A stretch of 64,000 nt of DNA. Origin: a bacterium (GTDB lineage: Bacteria > CLD3 > SB21). Both the position numbers and the translations under genes were made by a program. The notes beneath the pieces were generated by a model. The model saw only the letters and a list, made by a program, of their open reading frames with translations, searched no databases and was not told the DNA's origin. Shown piece after piece: positions 46,512 through 54,808 of this stretch (within the stretch, counting starts at the first letter, position 1; each line of letters begins with the position of its first letter). The stretch is from assembly GCA_013360215.1 (NCBI GenBank), contig JABWCP010000002.1:186001-250000 (forward strand). Reading direction: 5' to 3'.

Positions 46512-47440
46512 GGGTTGAGTTTGTCCGTAAGCAAATCACGGTAAGCAACCAACTGTTTATCGGCTTCTTTGAGTAACTGAATATAATCCGATTCCGACAT
46601 GAACTCGGACATGCTCAAAACTTTTTCATAATTACGGACAATATTCGAAGGATTTCCGATCTGACGCATTACTGAAATCACCGTTCTTGCTTGCACATTT
46701 TGCGGATTGATATCAATTCCGTTATTCACACCGTCGTTTTTTATAAGCGAAGTACCATTACGAGAAAAACCCGTCCAAGTTCCCGCATCATACGCATCTT
46801 GTATAAAATCCGTCGTACGTTTTCTCAGAGACACCAGGGATTCATATACTTTTCGTTGCGTACGAATCTGATCTACATATTTATCCACTTCGATAATAGC
46901 CGCTTGCAGGTATTCTTTGCGAACTTCTTTTTCAAAAGGATCCGTAATCTTGTACAAATCTATTTTTAATAATGTTACCGGATCATACGATAGATTGTTC
47001 ATCGGAGGCGTAATGAGTAGTTTTTTTTCCGTCCAATATCGTAATTGTTTTTCGATAGAAGAAGTGCTTTGGCGTTTTTGTTGAATGCGGAGCGAATCAA
47101 TGATATAGTCGTATTCGCTGTTGAGTTGAATACGTAACGTTTCGATTCGTTTATGATAATCCTCCATCCGTCGTTGATTGGCTTTAATTTGTTCTGACAA
47201 GGTTAACCCTTTAGCAAGCGATCGAGCTATACGCTCTTTATTGGGTTGATTGGACTTTTTTTGTTGGATAATTTCATCTGCGTTTTCTTTCATGCGCTGA
47301 TTGAGACTGTCTGCAGCATGAGCCGATGCACGCCATGCAAAAATAGTTTGCCCGTAAAACAACTCTTTTTCTTCCATGTTTTGTGCATGGAGGGGACCTA
47401 TGCCGATCACCCCAATCGTAATAAAAATAAACCAATTCAT
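46508..47440 (-). CDS. Exported coiled-coil protein
   Basis: 310 aa. Signal peptide ends PLHAQ. Residues 25-215 are charged helices (KERIARSLAKGLTLSEQIK, NQRRMEDYHKRIETLRIQLN, KEYLQAAIIEVDKYVDQIRT) that look like long coiled coils. About 220-250 (DAGTWTGFSRNGTSLIKNDG) is a Gly/Asn-rich break, then another helical stretch. Nothing here matches a family I know. ATGA overlaps join it both to the NtrC-type regulator before it and to the barrel gene after it, so it likely works in the periplasm with the barrel. Confidence 0.72.
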   Translation of the reverse strand: MNWFIFITIGVIGIGPLHAQNMEEKELFYGQTIFAWRASAHAADSLNQRMKENADEIIQQKKSNQPNKERIARSLAKGLTLSEQIKANQRRMEDYHKRIETLRIQLNSEYDYIIDSLRIQQKRQSTSSIEKQLRYWTEKKLLITPPMNNLSYDPVTLLKIDLYKITDPFEKEVRKEYLQAAIIEVDKYVDQIRTQRKVYESLVSLRKRTTDFIQDAYDAGTWTGFSRNGTSLIKNDGVNNGIDINPQNVQARTVISVMRQIGNPSNIVRNYEKVLSMSEFMSESDYIQLLKEADKQLVAYRDLLTDKLNP

Positions 47441-48813
47441 AAGAGTTGGAACTTTTCCATTTTATAATAAAGGCTGCTCGTAGGAATGCCTAATAATTTT
47501 GCAGCCTGATTTTTGATATTATTACTTTTTTTCAAGGCAGCCATAATTATACCTTTTTCGAACGCTTCTAATGCCTGTTCCAACGGTAGATTCTCAAAAC
47601 CCGACATGAGCGATTTAGAAGGGCCTGTGATATGTTGATTAATCATGGCATCATCTATTATTTCGTTTTCAGATATGACACACAAGCGTTCAATCAGATT
47701 CTGCAATTCGCGAATATTTCCGGGCCAAGTATGCTTTTTCAAAGTTTCCATCGCTTCGTCCGATATCTGTTTTGAACTTTGACCGCGGGTTCCGGCGTAT
47801 TGATTGAGAAAATGATGCACGAGCAGTGGTATATCTTCCTGCCGTTCACGTAGCGGCGGCAACGAAATGGGAATGACCCGTAATCTATAAAAAAGATCTT
47901 CACGAAATTTTTCTTCTTGCACCATTTTAGACAGCGAGCGATGAGTAGCTGCAATAATACGTACATTTACGGCAATCGTATCTTCGCCGCCAACACGTTC
48001 AAATTCTCTTTCCTGCATAACTCGAAGTAAACGTACCTGCATGGCCTGCGAAATGTCTCCGATTTCGTCAAGAAACAGGGTTCCCCCGTCAGCTAATTCA
48101 AAACGACCTTTTTTTCGTTTGATAGCTCCGGTAAAGGCGCCTTTTTCATGCCCAAAAAGCTCGCTTTCAAGAAGATTCTCGGATAACGCTCCGCAATTCA
48201 CTTTGACAAACGGTTTATCGTGACGATTACTTTTTTGATGTATAGCGCGCGCTACAAGCTCTTTACCGGTTCCGCTTTCGCCTTCGATAAGTATCGTGCT
48301 GTCTTCTAATGCCACACGGTCAATCAAATTGAATATTTTTTTTATACCTTGTGATGTTCCTATCATCGCGCCGTAGGAGCGCAACAGTTCGCCCTGTAAT
48401 AATTCGTTTTCTTCTTTGAGACGTGTTAAAATAATTTCCTGTCGTATTTTTTCAACAAGCCTGCCGACGCGAAAACGTAATTCTTCCGGTGAAAACGGTT
48501 TTGTGAGAAAATCGGCAGCGCCTTTTCGCATGGCATGTACAGCCGTATCGACCGTACCAAAGGCTGAAACAACCATAACGGCAGTTTGCGGTTGAATCGT
48601 TTTTACCTGTTCTAAGACGTCCATGCCCGACATGCCATCCATTTTCAAATCCGTGATGACCAAAGGTAACGGCTTTTGTTTAAAAAATTTTAACGCACTC
48701 TCCCCATCGGAAAAGGCATGGACTTCAAACCCTTCGCGGCGTAAACTTTCAACCAATCCCATGCGCATGGAAGCGTTATCTTCAACTATCATTATTTTCA
48801 TGGATTCCATCAT
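47437..48813 (-). CDS. NtrC-family sigma-54-dependent response regulator
   Basis: 458 aa. Receiver (about 1-120; acidic pair VEDN, Asp in LVITDLKMDG, Lys in LTKPF), AAA+ domain (about 145-380) with Walker A GESGTGKE, the sigma-54 contact loop GAFTGA, DEIGDIS, and a Fis-type HTH (NNIKNQAAKLLGIPTSSLYY). Starts at 48813 or four codons later. It activates promoters used by RpoN; rpoN is not in the window. It is preceded by its kinase and coupled by ATGA to the coiled-coil gene, so the unit probably regulates its own envelope proteins. Confidence 0.96.
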   Translation of the reverse strand: MMESMKIMIVEDNASMRMGLVESLRREGFEVHAFSDGESALKFFKQKPLPLVITDLKMDGMSGMDVLEQVKTIQPQTAVMVVSAFGTVDTAVHAMRKGAADFLTKPFSPEELRFRVGRLVEKIRQEIILTRLKEENELLQGELLRSYGAMIGTSQGIKKIFNLIDRVALEDSTILIEGESGTGKELVARAIHQKSNRHDKPFVKVNCGALSENLLESELFGHEKGAFTGAIKRKKGRFELADGGTLFLDEIGDISQAMQVRLLRVMQEREFERVGGEDTIAVNVRIIAATHRSLSKMVQEEKFREDLFYRLRVIPISLPPLRERQEDIPLLVHHFLNQYAGTRGQSSKQISDEAMETLKKHTWPGNIRELQNLIERLCVISENEIIDDAMINQHITGPSKSLMSGFENLPLEQALEAFEKGIIMAALKKSNNIKNQAAKLLGIPTSSLYYKMEKFQLL

Positions 48814-48816
48814 ACG

Positions 48817-50217
48817 TCAAATCGTTTGTTTAAGTCGCATAGTCACGGAGCAACCCGCTTCAAGACGGCTTTCGATATGTATCGTGGCGCCGTTGACGGC
48901 ACAAAGCTTCTTACATATCGCAAGTCCTAATCCGTTACCATGTCCGCTTCGCGTAAAAAAAGGTTCAAAAACCTGAGGTAGCCATTTTTGATCAATCCCC
49001 TTACCGTTATCACGAATTGATAAATGAATATAAGAGTCGTGCATTTCGGATACCACTTCGATTTTTCCATACATTTCAAGCGCATCAATAGCATTTGAAA
49101 ACAGATTGAGCATAATCTGGCGAAAATGCTGAGGGTCAAAATAAATCTCAGGTACACTTAAGTTGTAATTAATTTTAATTTTTTTGTTTTTTATTTCGTT
49201 CAAAAGTAATTGCTCCACTTCGGCACACAACGACCTGATGTCTATAAGTTGGCCTATAGCTTGTGCCGGGCGGCCGAATTCTAAATATTGGTGAACAAGA
49301 TTTTTAAGGCCTGAAACTTCCTTTCTTATTTGCCGGATATACGCGCTTTGTTGCGACTCAGGCGGCATATCCTCGTAAACCAAGCCGGCCATCAGTTCAA
49401 TACCCCCCAACGGATTTCTTATTTCATGCGCGATTTGCGCCAACAGTTCCTCTTTTTCTTTGTGACGGCCTTGTATATCCGTGCGCATTTGCTCCATAGC
49501 TGTGGCCAACGAAGCCAATTCGCCTTTGACATGTTTAGGCGCTTCCGTATCCCATTCCCCGCGTCCCAACGAACGGCTGAACCGCACCATTTGATCGATC
49601 GGCTTAGTAATCGTTTTAGCCAGCCAAAAACTTCCAAACAAAGTAAATACTAAAGCCGTTCCGCTTATGAACCAAAACACAAAGGACAAGTTTTCAATGT
49701 ACATCAATTGATCGGCCTTTGCACGTACACCGGCCCAATATTCATCATCGATTCTGCAAAACCCCCACATATACCATTCGTTGTCATTACCCAAAAAGGG
49801 TAAAGTCGTCGAAGTTTCGCCCGGAGTTAATCGTTCAATTTCAGATTGACTGAGCAGTAATGTAGGATCCGGATGGATATAGTCGGATTCATCATCACTC
49901 GTCATCACAATTCGCAATGTCGCATCAAAAATAAAAGCGCTTGCCAGTTCGTGCCCTTCTTTTTTCTTCTTTAGATATCGCTTGTAAAATTGTGTGGCTA
50001 CAGAGTTTTCCGAATGGGGTTGGACAAATTTTAAATTTCCCATATCCATATCCGTTGCGATCGCTTTGGCGGACATACGCACCTGACGGCTTAATTGATC
50101 CAGATAAACTTCTCTGACTGCTACGTAACTAAAACGCGAAAGCACGATGATGAGAATCATCGTGATTACGCTGAAAAGAACCCCGATCCGAGTACGCATC
50201 GTCCATCGGAATGTCAT
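48817..50217 (-). CDS. HAMP-containing sensor histidine kinase
   Basis: 466 aa. First helix (residues 13-33, IGVLFSVITMILIIVLSRFS), a periplasmic sensor of about 140 residues, second helix (about 180-202), HAMP, HisKA with HEIRNPLGG (phosphoryl His) and HATPase_c with DNGKG, FEPFFTRSGHGNGLGLAI. The nearest output is the NtrC-type regulator 3 bp after its stop. The signal is unknown; the sensor has no recognised domain. The gene lies 130 bp from the previous transcription unit's terminator. Confidence 0.95.
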   Translation of the reverse strand: MTFRWTMRTRIGVLFSVITMILIIVLSRFSYVAVREVYLDQLSRQVRMSAKAIATDMDMGNLKFVQPHSENSVATQFYKRYLKKKKEGHELASAFIFDATLRIVMTSDDESDYIHPDPTLLLSQSEIERLTPGETSTTLPFLGNDNEWYMWGFCRIDDEYWAGVRAKADQLMYIENLSFVFWFISGTALVFTLFGSFWLAKTITKPIDQMVRFSRSLGRGEWDTEAPKHVKGELASLATAMEQMRTDIQGRHKEKEELLAQIAHEIRNPLGGIELMAGLVYEDMPPESQQSAYIRQIRKEVSGLKNLVHQYLEFGRPAQAIGQLIDIRSLCAEVEQLLLNEIKNKKIKINYNLSVPEIYFDPQHFRQIMLNLFSNAIDALEMYGKIEVVSEMHDSYIHLSIRDNGKGIDQKWLPQVFEPFFTRSGHGNGLGLAICKKLCAVNGATIHIESRLEAGCSVTMRLKQTI

Positions 50218-50286
50218 AAGCTTTTTTACTTAAAGTTGCTCCTTTTGCGTATTAATTGCAACAGCCGCACACTTGTTTTAAAAATA

Positions 50287-50339
50287 CACCCGCCCGGGTT
50301 ATGAGGAGGGAGAGGGTTTATAAAATTCCCGGGCGAGTG
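50287..50339 (-). terminator. GC-rich hairpin, terminator after the CBM-like lipoprotein gene
   Basis: Arms CACTCGCCCGGG / CCCGGGCGGGTG on the minus strand (one G-T pair) around a 29-nt purine/pyrimidine-biased loop, followed by TATTTTT. Each arm also contains the self-complementary CCCGGG. Confidence 0.65.
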
Positions 50340-50346
50340 CTCTTCA

Positions 50347-50847
50347 TTACCGCACCTGCAAAATTTGCAGGCCGTCTATATTTACTTGGCTAAAAGCTAT
50401 ACCACCGCAAAATACTTCCAATTTCAAATTTTCACCGTCCCGCATTTCAAATTCTTCAGACTCATACAGTTTCCACTCACCGCTTTCGACGGACAAATCA
50501 ATCCGACTTGGATTTTCTGAATCCGACGCCGTAAGCGAAAATAAAGCGTTGCTGGCACTATTTTCTTCCATACGTGCCCACATTCGTAAACGATAGAAAC
50601 CCGAAGCGACAACCTGTTTTTCAAAAACTGCTGCAGGTTGAATACATCCGGCCCCCACGGCCATACTGTATTCGCCCGCACCAGGCGCCGCTTTATTGAT
50701 ACGTTGACTTTCGTTGACGTTTTTCCATGCTTTGAGGTCATTTTTTGATTCAAATGACGTTTCATAAAAGAGTCCTGAATCCTTTTCACTGCAAGATACG
50801 ACTGCAATAAAAAGTATTGAGAGGATACCTGCCCGCGTTATTTGCAT
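50347..50847 (-). CDS. Lipoprotein with carbohydrate-binding-module-like domain
   Basis: 166 aa from the ATG at 50847 (AAGGAGAG upstream). Lipobox VSC (AVVSC). Residues 25-166 form a jelly-roll-like domain: FYETSFESKNDLKAWKNVNE, YRLRMWARMEE, LFSLTASDSENPSRIDLSV, GEWKLYESEEFEM, and a C-terminal VNIDGLQIL strand, the arrangement of CBM4/9/16-like modules. Such modules bind glycan or hold a surface complex. Separated by 70 bp from the gene upstream, on the same strand as a run of lipoproteins. Confidence 0.7.
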   Translation of the reverse strand: MQITRAGILSILFIAVVSCSEKDSGLFYETSFESKNDLKAWKNVNESQRINKAAPGAGEYSMAVGAGCIQPAAVFEKQVVASGFYRLRMWARMEENSASNALFSLTASDSENPSRIDLSVESGEWKLYESEEFEMRDGENLKLEVFCGGIAFSQVNIDGLQILQVR

Positions 50848-50917
50848 GAAATCACTCTCCTTTCTAAATAATAATTTGAGATAACTGTACATACTTATAA
50901 TAATTTAGATCACGATA

Positions 50918-51823
50918 TTAATTGCTTGTCTCAATCAAATTTTGAATCGAATCGCAAGGCATTGATATTTCAAAATCTTCTCCGTCCGTCAAAATGTGGA
51001 TGCCTTCTTTGGTAAACAATGTTTTGCCTCTGAATTCATAATCTTTGAACGTCTGATTAGGAACGTCTTTAAGTTTTGACTGATAAAACACTCTTTCTAT
51101 TTCAGGTTCTATGGTAAAAGCTCCAGGCATCGCATCTTGCGTCATAGTACATTCAAAGTATCCGCTGTTAGGCACGCAGCTCTGTTCGCTCAGCACGACG
51201 TTTTGAACAATATCGCGATAGGTAAATTTGACAACCGTATCCGGGGAAAATTGATATTGAAAGTGACTTATTGTTGATCCGCTATAATACAGTTCGCCAA
51301 CCGTGCCCGGATCTGAATAATTTTTGATACCTTTTATTGTATATTTGACTGTCCCCTCCACGTCATAAGCCTTTGTACCGGAACCGATGGGGTGATTATT
51401 TTTATAATTAAACTCAAAATACATGACATTGCTCTTGGATGTCGGATTGCCTTCCTGATCGGGCGATTCATATCGGTATTGTAATTCATAGCTTCGATTG
51501 GATTTTTCAAAACGAACAGACCAATATTGAGTTTGACGATTATACCGCAATGAATCTTTCATAGATGATTCCCCTTCAAAGCGAAAACCCCAAGGAGATA
51601 ATATGAACAAACCCGGTAAATCAGCTATCTCCCTTTGAGCAAGGTAAGAAGCGTTATTTAATTGTACCAAACTATTGCTTAGCATTGCACGACCTTGTGT
51701 CTCGACAATATCATTTAATTCTTCGCGGCTCATTTTTTTTTCTGATGCGTCATAACATGAAATCAAATTCAACGAAATGAACAAAAGACCGAATATTTTT
51801 GTCACTCTACGCAAAACGAACAC
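50918..51823 (-). CDS. Lipoprotein of unknown function
   Basis: 301 aa. Lipobox LISC (Cys23). The body is mostly beta strands: SLRYNRQTQYWSVRFEKS, YELQYRYESPDQEGN, MYFEFNYKNNHPIG, VKYTIKGIK, with a C-terminal part LKDVPNQTFKDYEFRG. I do not recognise a family. It sits third in a run of lipoprotein genes (gap of 9 bp after the previous one), so it is probably co-expressed with them. Confidence 0.7.
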   Translation of the reverse strand: MFVLRRVTKIFGLLFISLNLISCYDASEKKMSREELNDIVETQGRAMLSNSLVQLNNASYLAQREIADLPGLFILSPWGFRFEGESSMKDSLRYNRQTQYWSVRFEKSNRSYELQYRYESPDQEGNPTSKSNVMYFEFNYKNNHPIGSGTKAYDVEGTVKYTIKGIKNYSDPGTVGELYYSGSTISHFQYQFSPDTVVKFTYRDIVQNVVLSEQSCVPNSGYFECTMTQDAMPGAFTIEPEIERVFYQSKLKDVPNQTFKDYEFRGKTLFTKEGIHILTDGEDFEISMPCDSIQNLIETSN

Positions 51824-51832
51824 ATCACTTTC

Positions 51833-52225
51833 TTATTCACCACAGATTAAAAGTTGGTCATTATCAAATTCTACTTGTCTCATAGCTGTAACCACTTCAC
51901 CGAAACGAACATACAGCGTATCATTACTCACTTCAAAGGAACCGAGACAAATGTCACCCGGCATTTTTATAGGTGCGCATATTTTTCCCTTCAATCTTTC
52001 CGTCTCTGAGTACGGATAGTATGTATACTCGTAACAATCCGAAGGTTGCTCTTTTAACCAATAATGATAAGTCCCGTTTTCAAAATATACTCGCTCCTCT
52101 TTTGACAGTATGACGCTTACTGTTTGCCATTGTGAGCCATCTATTCCCGGTTCCTTTTTGGAGTCACAGCCGAATACCGAAATTGTAAGCACAAATAGTA
52201 TTGTTAACGTTTTATGATACACCAC
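51833..52225 (-). CDS. Small lipoprotein, lipocalin-like
   Basis: 130 aa. Lipobox VFGC (Cys about 20). The mature part starts GSQWQTVSVILSKEERVYFE and ends with SFEVSNDTLYVRFGEV, a short antiparallel barrel pattern with a conserved Trp near the N-terminus. It resembles the protein at 40744 in length and plan, though identity is low. It has several Cys (PSDC, KIC, DIC, LLIC), unlike its relative. Second in the lipoprotein run, 18 bp after the gene at 52244. Confidence 0.65.
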   Translation of the reverse strand: MVYHKTLTILFVLTISVFGCDSKKEPGIDGSQWQTVSVILSKEERVYFENGTYHYWLKEQPSDCYEYTYYPYSETERLKGKICAPIKMPGDICLGSFEVSNDTLYVRFGEVVTAMRQVEFDNDQLLICGE

Positions 52226-52243
52226 TTATTCTTTCACAATAAG

Positions 52244-52579
52244 TTAATACTCTAAACGCTCAACCTTTTTTAACGATAGAATTGGCGCCGCTGCATGAAT
52301 GCATACAGATTCTTTATTGATATGGCCTGTAAATTTTACCACGATACCGTCTTTTTTATATTCATCCGGTAAATCATGCACATCAAAAATTTTGTTATCA
52401 CTGGTTATCAGTTCGAAATAACCACCTTCAACGGTCACATACTTTATGTAGCCGACGCCCGATATCTTTTCGTCGGAACCGAACAACGCTTTATCGTTTT
52501 CGGATGTGCCAATATTCGCGCCTTCCGAACACGCCATTAAGAGAAATAAGGTTGTTAATATGTTTAACTTGATCAGCAT
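52244..52579 (-). CDS. Small lipoprotein, first of a run
   Basis: 111 aa. Lipobox LMAC (Cys about 17). A short beta-rich domain follows: SGVGYIKYVTVEGGYFELIT, DNKIFDVHDLPDEYKKDGIV and VKFTGHINKESVCIHAA, an OB-fold-like or NigD-like layout. Function unknown. As the first gene of the run it would be the one next to the promoter; the upstream region holds a TGGCAC-N5-TTGTA sequence. Confidence 0.65.
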   Translation of the reverse strand: MLIKLNILTTLFLLMACSEGANIGTSENDKALFGSDEKISGVGYIKYVTVEGGYFELITSDNKIFDVHDLPDEYKKDGIVVKFTGHINKESVCIHAAAPILSLKKVERLEY

Positions 52580-52623
52580 CGAAGTTAAATAGATTAGTAT
52601 GACGAAATGTTGAATAATAAAGC

Positions 52624-52639
52624 TACAAACTTAGTGCCA
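52624..52639 (-). promoter_or_regulatory. Possible sigma-54 (-24/-12) promoter-like site
   Basis: Minus strand TGGCAC, 5 bp, TTGTA. The -24 half is a perfect match; the -12 half has T where C is expected in TTGCA. It lies 45 bp before the first lipoprotein gene (52579). An NtrC-type activator is encoded 4 kb away. Chance is a real alternative. Confidence 0.3.
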
Positions 52640-52814
52640 ATGAGGGACAAAAATGAAGTCGAGTAAATCAATAAAAAACAATATGGCGAGTTTTGTTTTT
52701 ACTCGATTTTCAGTTCTCGGTTATCAGAAAACCGATACTATAGCGGATATTTGATAAGAAATAGGGATTTGATATGATTTGAAAAGAGTCAGGTTGGGAT
52801 ATTTAATTTACAAA
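52640..52814. other. AT-rich intergenic stretch with no clear gene
   Basis: About 175 bp between the AraC-Ogt gene's end and the lipoprotein run. It has a 9-bp inverted repeat (TCGAGTAAA/TTTACTCGA) and a plus-strand frame of 33 codons (52653-52754) with GAGGGACAAAA before its ATG. I cannot support it as a gene. Confidence 0.4.
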
Positions 52815-53675
52815 TTACAAAACACTTTCATGTTGCGCAGATATCTTAGCGGCTTCCCATCCGATGATCGCCGTTTTACGGGTTGTACCCCACATATAGC
52901 CGCCAAAGTTTCCTGAAGACTGAATCACTCTGTGGCATGGTATCAAATATGCAACGGGATTACTGCCAATCGCTGTACCCACGGCACGCGAAGCTTTCGG
53001 CTTACGAATTTCTTTAGCAATGGTATTATATGTAGTCAACTTTCCGAAGGGAATTTTTAACAACGCTTCCCATACTTTGAGCTGAAACTCGCTTCCTTTT
53101 AAATGTAAATTGATCGAATGATTTTCAGGCGCTGTTGCATTAAAAATATTCAGCGCGTTTTTATGAAACGAATCCTTCTTGTGATGATATGTGGCATTAG
53201 GAAAATGTGACACTAATTGCGATAACGCTGATTTGGGGTCATCGGAGAACATCATGTAACACAGGCCTTTGGACGTAGAGGCTGAAAGTATGTCACCAAA
53301 AGGACTTTCTGAAAAGCTATAGTTTATTTCGAGATTTTCTCCTCCATTTTTATATTCTCCGGGCGTCATACCTTCGATATTAACAAAAAGGTCATGCAAG
53401 CGGCTTGTTCCCGATAATCCGCTTTCCATAGCGGCATCCATCAAACTAATTTTACCATCTTTCAAAATACTTTTTGCATAATCTATCGTTGTAAACTGTA
53501 AAAACTTTTTGGGACTTACCCCGGCCCATGCCGTAAACAAACGTTGAAAATGAAACGGGCTTACATGTACTTTTTTAGCCACGTCATCCAAATCAGGTTG
53601 TTCTTTGAAATTAACCCTGATATATTCGATCGCTTCAGCTATTCTTTTGTAATTTATCTGTTCTTGAACTTCCAT
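52815..53675 (-). CDS. AraC-type regulator fused to O6-alkylguanine-DNA alkyltransferase
   Basis: 286 aa. The ATG at 53675 has AAGGAG six bases upstream; the first ATG, two codons earlier, sits directly against it. N-terminal AraC HTH (about 5-105; DLDDVAKKVHVSPFHFQRLF, SLMDAAMESGLSG), a small alkyltransferase N domain, then the active-site block IPCHRVIQSSGNFGGYMWG with the acceptor Cys. It is a shortened Ada: the zinc-Cys phosphotriester domain is missing. It should repair O6-methylguanine and may control its own gene. Partner alkylation genes are not nearby. Confidence 0.92.
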   Translation of the reverse strand: MEVQEQINYKRIAEAIEYIRVNFKEQPDLDDVAKKVHVSPFHFQRLFTAWAGVSPKKFLQFTTIDYAKSILKDGKISLMDAAMESGLSGTSRLHDLFVNIEGMTPGEYKNGGENLEINYSFSESPFGDILSASTSKGLCYMMFSDDPKSALSQLVSHFPNATYHHKKDSFHKNALNIFNATAPENHSINLHLKGSEFQLKVWEALLKIPFGKLTTYNTIAKEIRKPKASRAVGTAIGSNPVAYLIPCHRVIQSSGNFGGYMWGTTRKTAIIGWEAAKISAQHESVL

Positions 53676-53772
53676 ATCCATCTCCTTTTTTAGGATAAAG
53701 ATACTATCTCAAAACTCGCCGCAAAACCCGATTCTTGCTATTTTTGGGTCAAAGTAAGTCATTCTGAAATCA

Positions 53773-54666
53773 TTATTCATTGTGAATCAAAACCGACGTC
53801 ATCGTCAAAGACCCGGCAACCGGTTTGTCATTAAAAAAACTTATTTTTTCATCCGGTTTCTGTAACGCCAGAATATACAGTAGAGGCAAAAAATGATCCG
53901 GCGTCGGTATGGCCATATCAAAAGCACGCCCCATTTTATCGTAGTGTATGAGAGCACTATGATCGTTTGTAAGGATTTTTTGCTTCATGGTTTCATTCGC
54001 TTCGATGGCCCAATCATAACCATAAGCCGTATCATTGAGTTTATCCCAAGCAACCATACGCAGATTATGTACCATATTTCCGCTCCCCACGATCAAAATG
54101 CCTTTCTGCCTTAAAACGTGGAGTTCTTTAGCTAATTCGTAGTGGTATTCAGCGTGTTGATAATGGTCAAGGCTCATTTGTATGATCGGTATGTCAGCAT
54201 TCGGATATAAATGTTTGACCACGCTCCAGCATCCATGATCCAATCCCCATTGTCCATGATCCAAGCCGACTTTGGTTTTGGTTATGATGGATTGTGTTTC
54301 TAAGGCTAAATCCGGACTACCGGGTGCGGGATATTCTACTTCATACAACGATTTTGGAAATCCACCGAAGTCGTGAATCGTTTTGGGTTTGTCCATGGCC
54401 GTCACATAGGTTCCCCGCGTTTCCCAATGGGCTGAAATGCACAAAATTGCCTTAGGCTTTGGTAATAGTTCTCCTATTCGACGCCATCCTCGGACAAACT
54501 CATTTTCGTCTATCGCATTCATGGGGCTGCCATGACCGAGAAACAAAATCGGCATGCTCTCAGTATTGGGCAAAGATTTTGTGATGGATGAAAATTCACG
54601 CAGTCGCATATTAACTCCGGCTAATGGCATTAATGCCATCGTGTGAATAAATTGTTTTCGATTCAT
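53773..54666 (-). CDS. ygiD: LigB-family extradiol dioxygenase (YgiD-like)
   Basis: 297 aa from the ATG at 54666. The N-terminus (MNRKQFIHTMALMPLAG) may be a poor signal. Then a class III extradiol dioxygenase: LFLGHGSPMNAID with the first metal His, ISAHWETRG, LDHGQWG and LDHGCWSVVKHLYPNA, GSGNMVHNLRMV. This matches 4,5-DOPA dioxygenase YgiD (about 260-300 aa). Zinc or iron in these enzymes opens a catechol ring. The natural substrate in bacteria is unknown. It lies between the AraC-Ogt gene and a terminator. Confidence 0.88.
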   Translation of the reverse strand: MNRKQFIHTMALMPLAGVNMRLREFSSITKSLPNTESMPILFLGHGSPMNAIDENEFVRGWRRIGELLPKPKAILCISAHWETRGTYVTAMDKPKTIHDFGGFPKSLYEVEYPAPGSPDLALETQSIITKTKVGLDHGQWGLDHGCWSVVKHLYPNADIPIIQMSLDHYQHAEYHYELAKELHVLRQKGILIVGSGNMVHNLRMVAWDKLNDTAYGYDWAIEANETMKQKILTNDHSALIHYDKMGRAFDMAIPTPDHFLPLLYILALQKPDEKISFFNDKPVAGSLTMTSVLIHNE

Positions 54667-54750
54667 TAGCAAAACTATAAGAATTACTTATCTATTTTAC
54701 ACATGATTTATGCAAATATTGGGTCATTCGAAAATAAAAAACTTTAATCA

Positions 54751-54777
54751 AAAACCTCCGTTTTTAGCGGAGGTTTT
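54751..54777 (-). terminator. Intrinsic terminator after pepT
   Basis: Stem AAAACCTCCG / CGGAGGTTTT with a 7-nt loop, followed on the minus strand by TTTTTGATT. The pepT stop is 32 bp before it. Confidence 0.8.
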
Positions 54778-54808
54778 CATTGAACTTCTAAAAGCAGGTT
54801 TCACTCGG

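Noticed and set aside
52653-52754. 33-codon frame with GAGGGACAAAA before its ATG
   Set aside because: Too short, low complexity at the start, no family, and it would run against the neighbouring operon's promoter.
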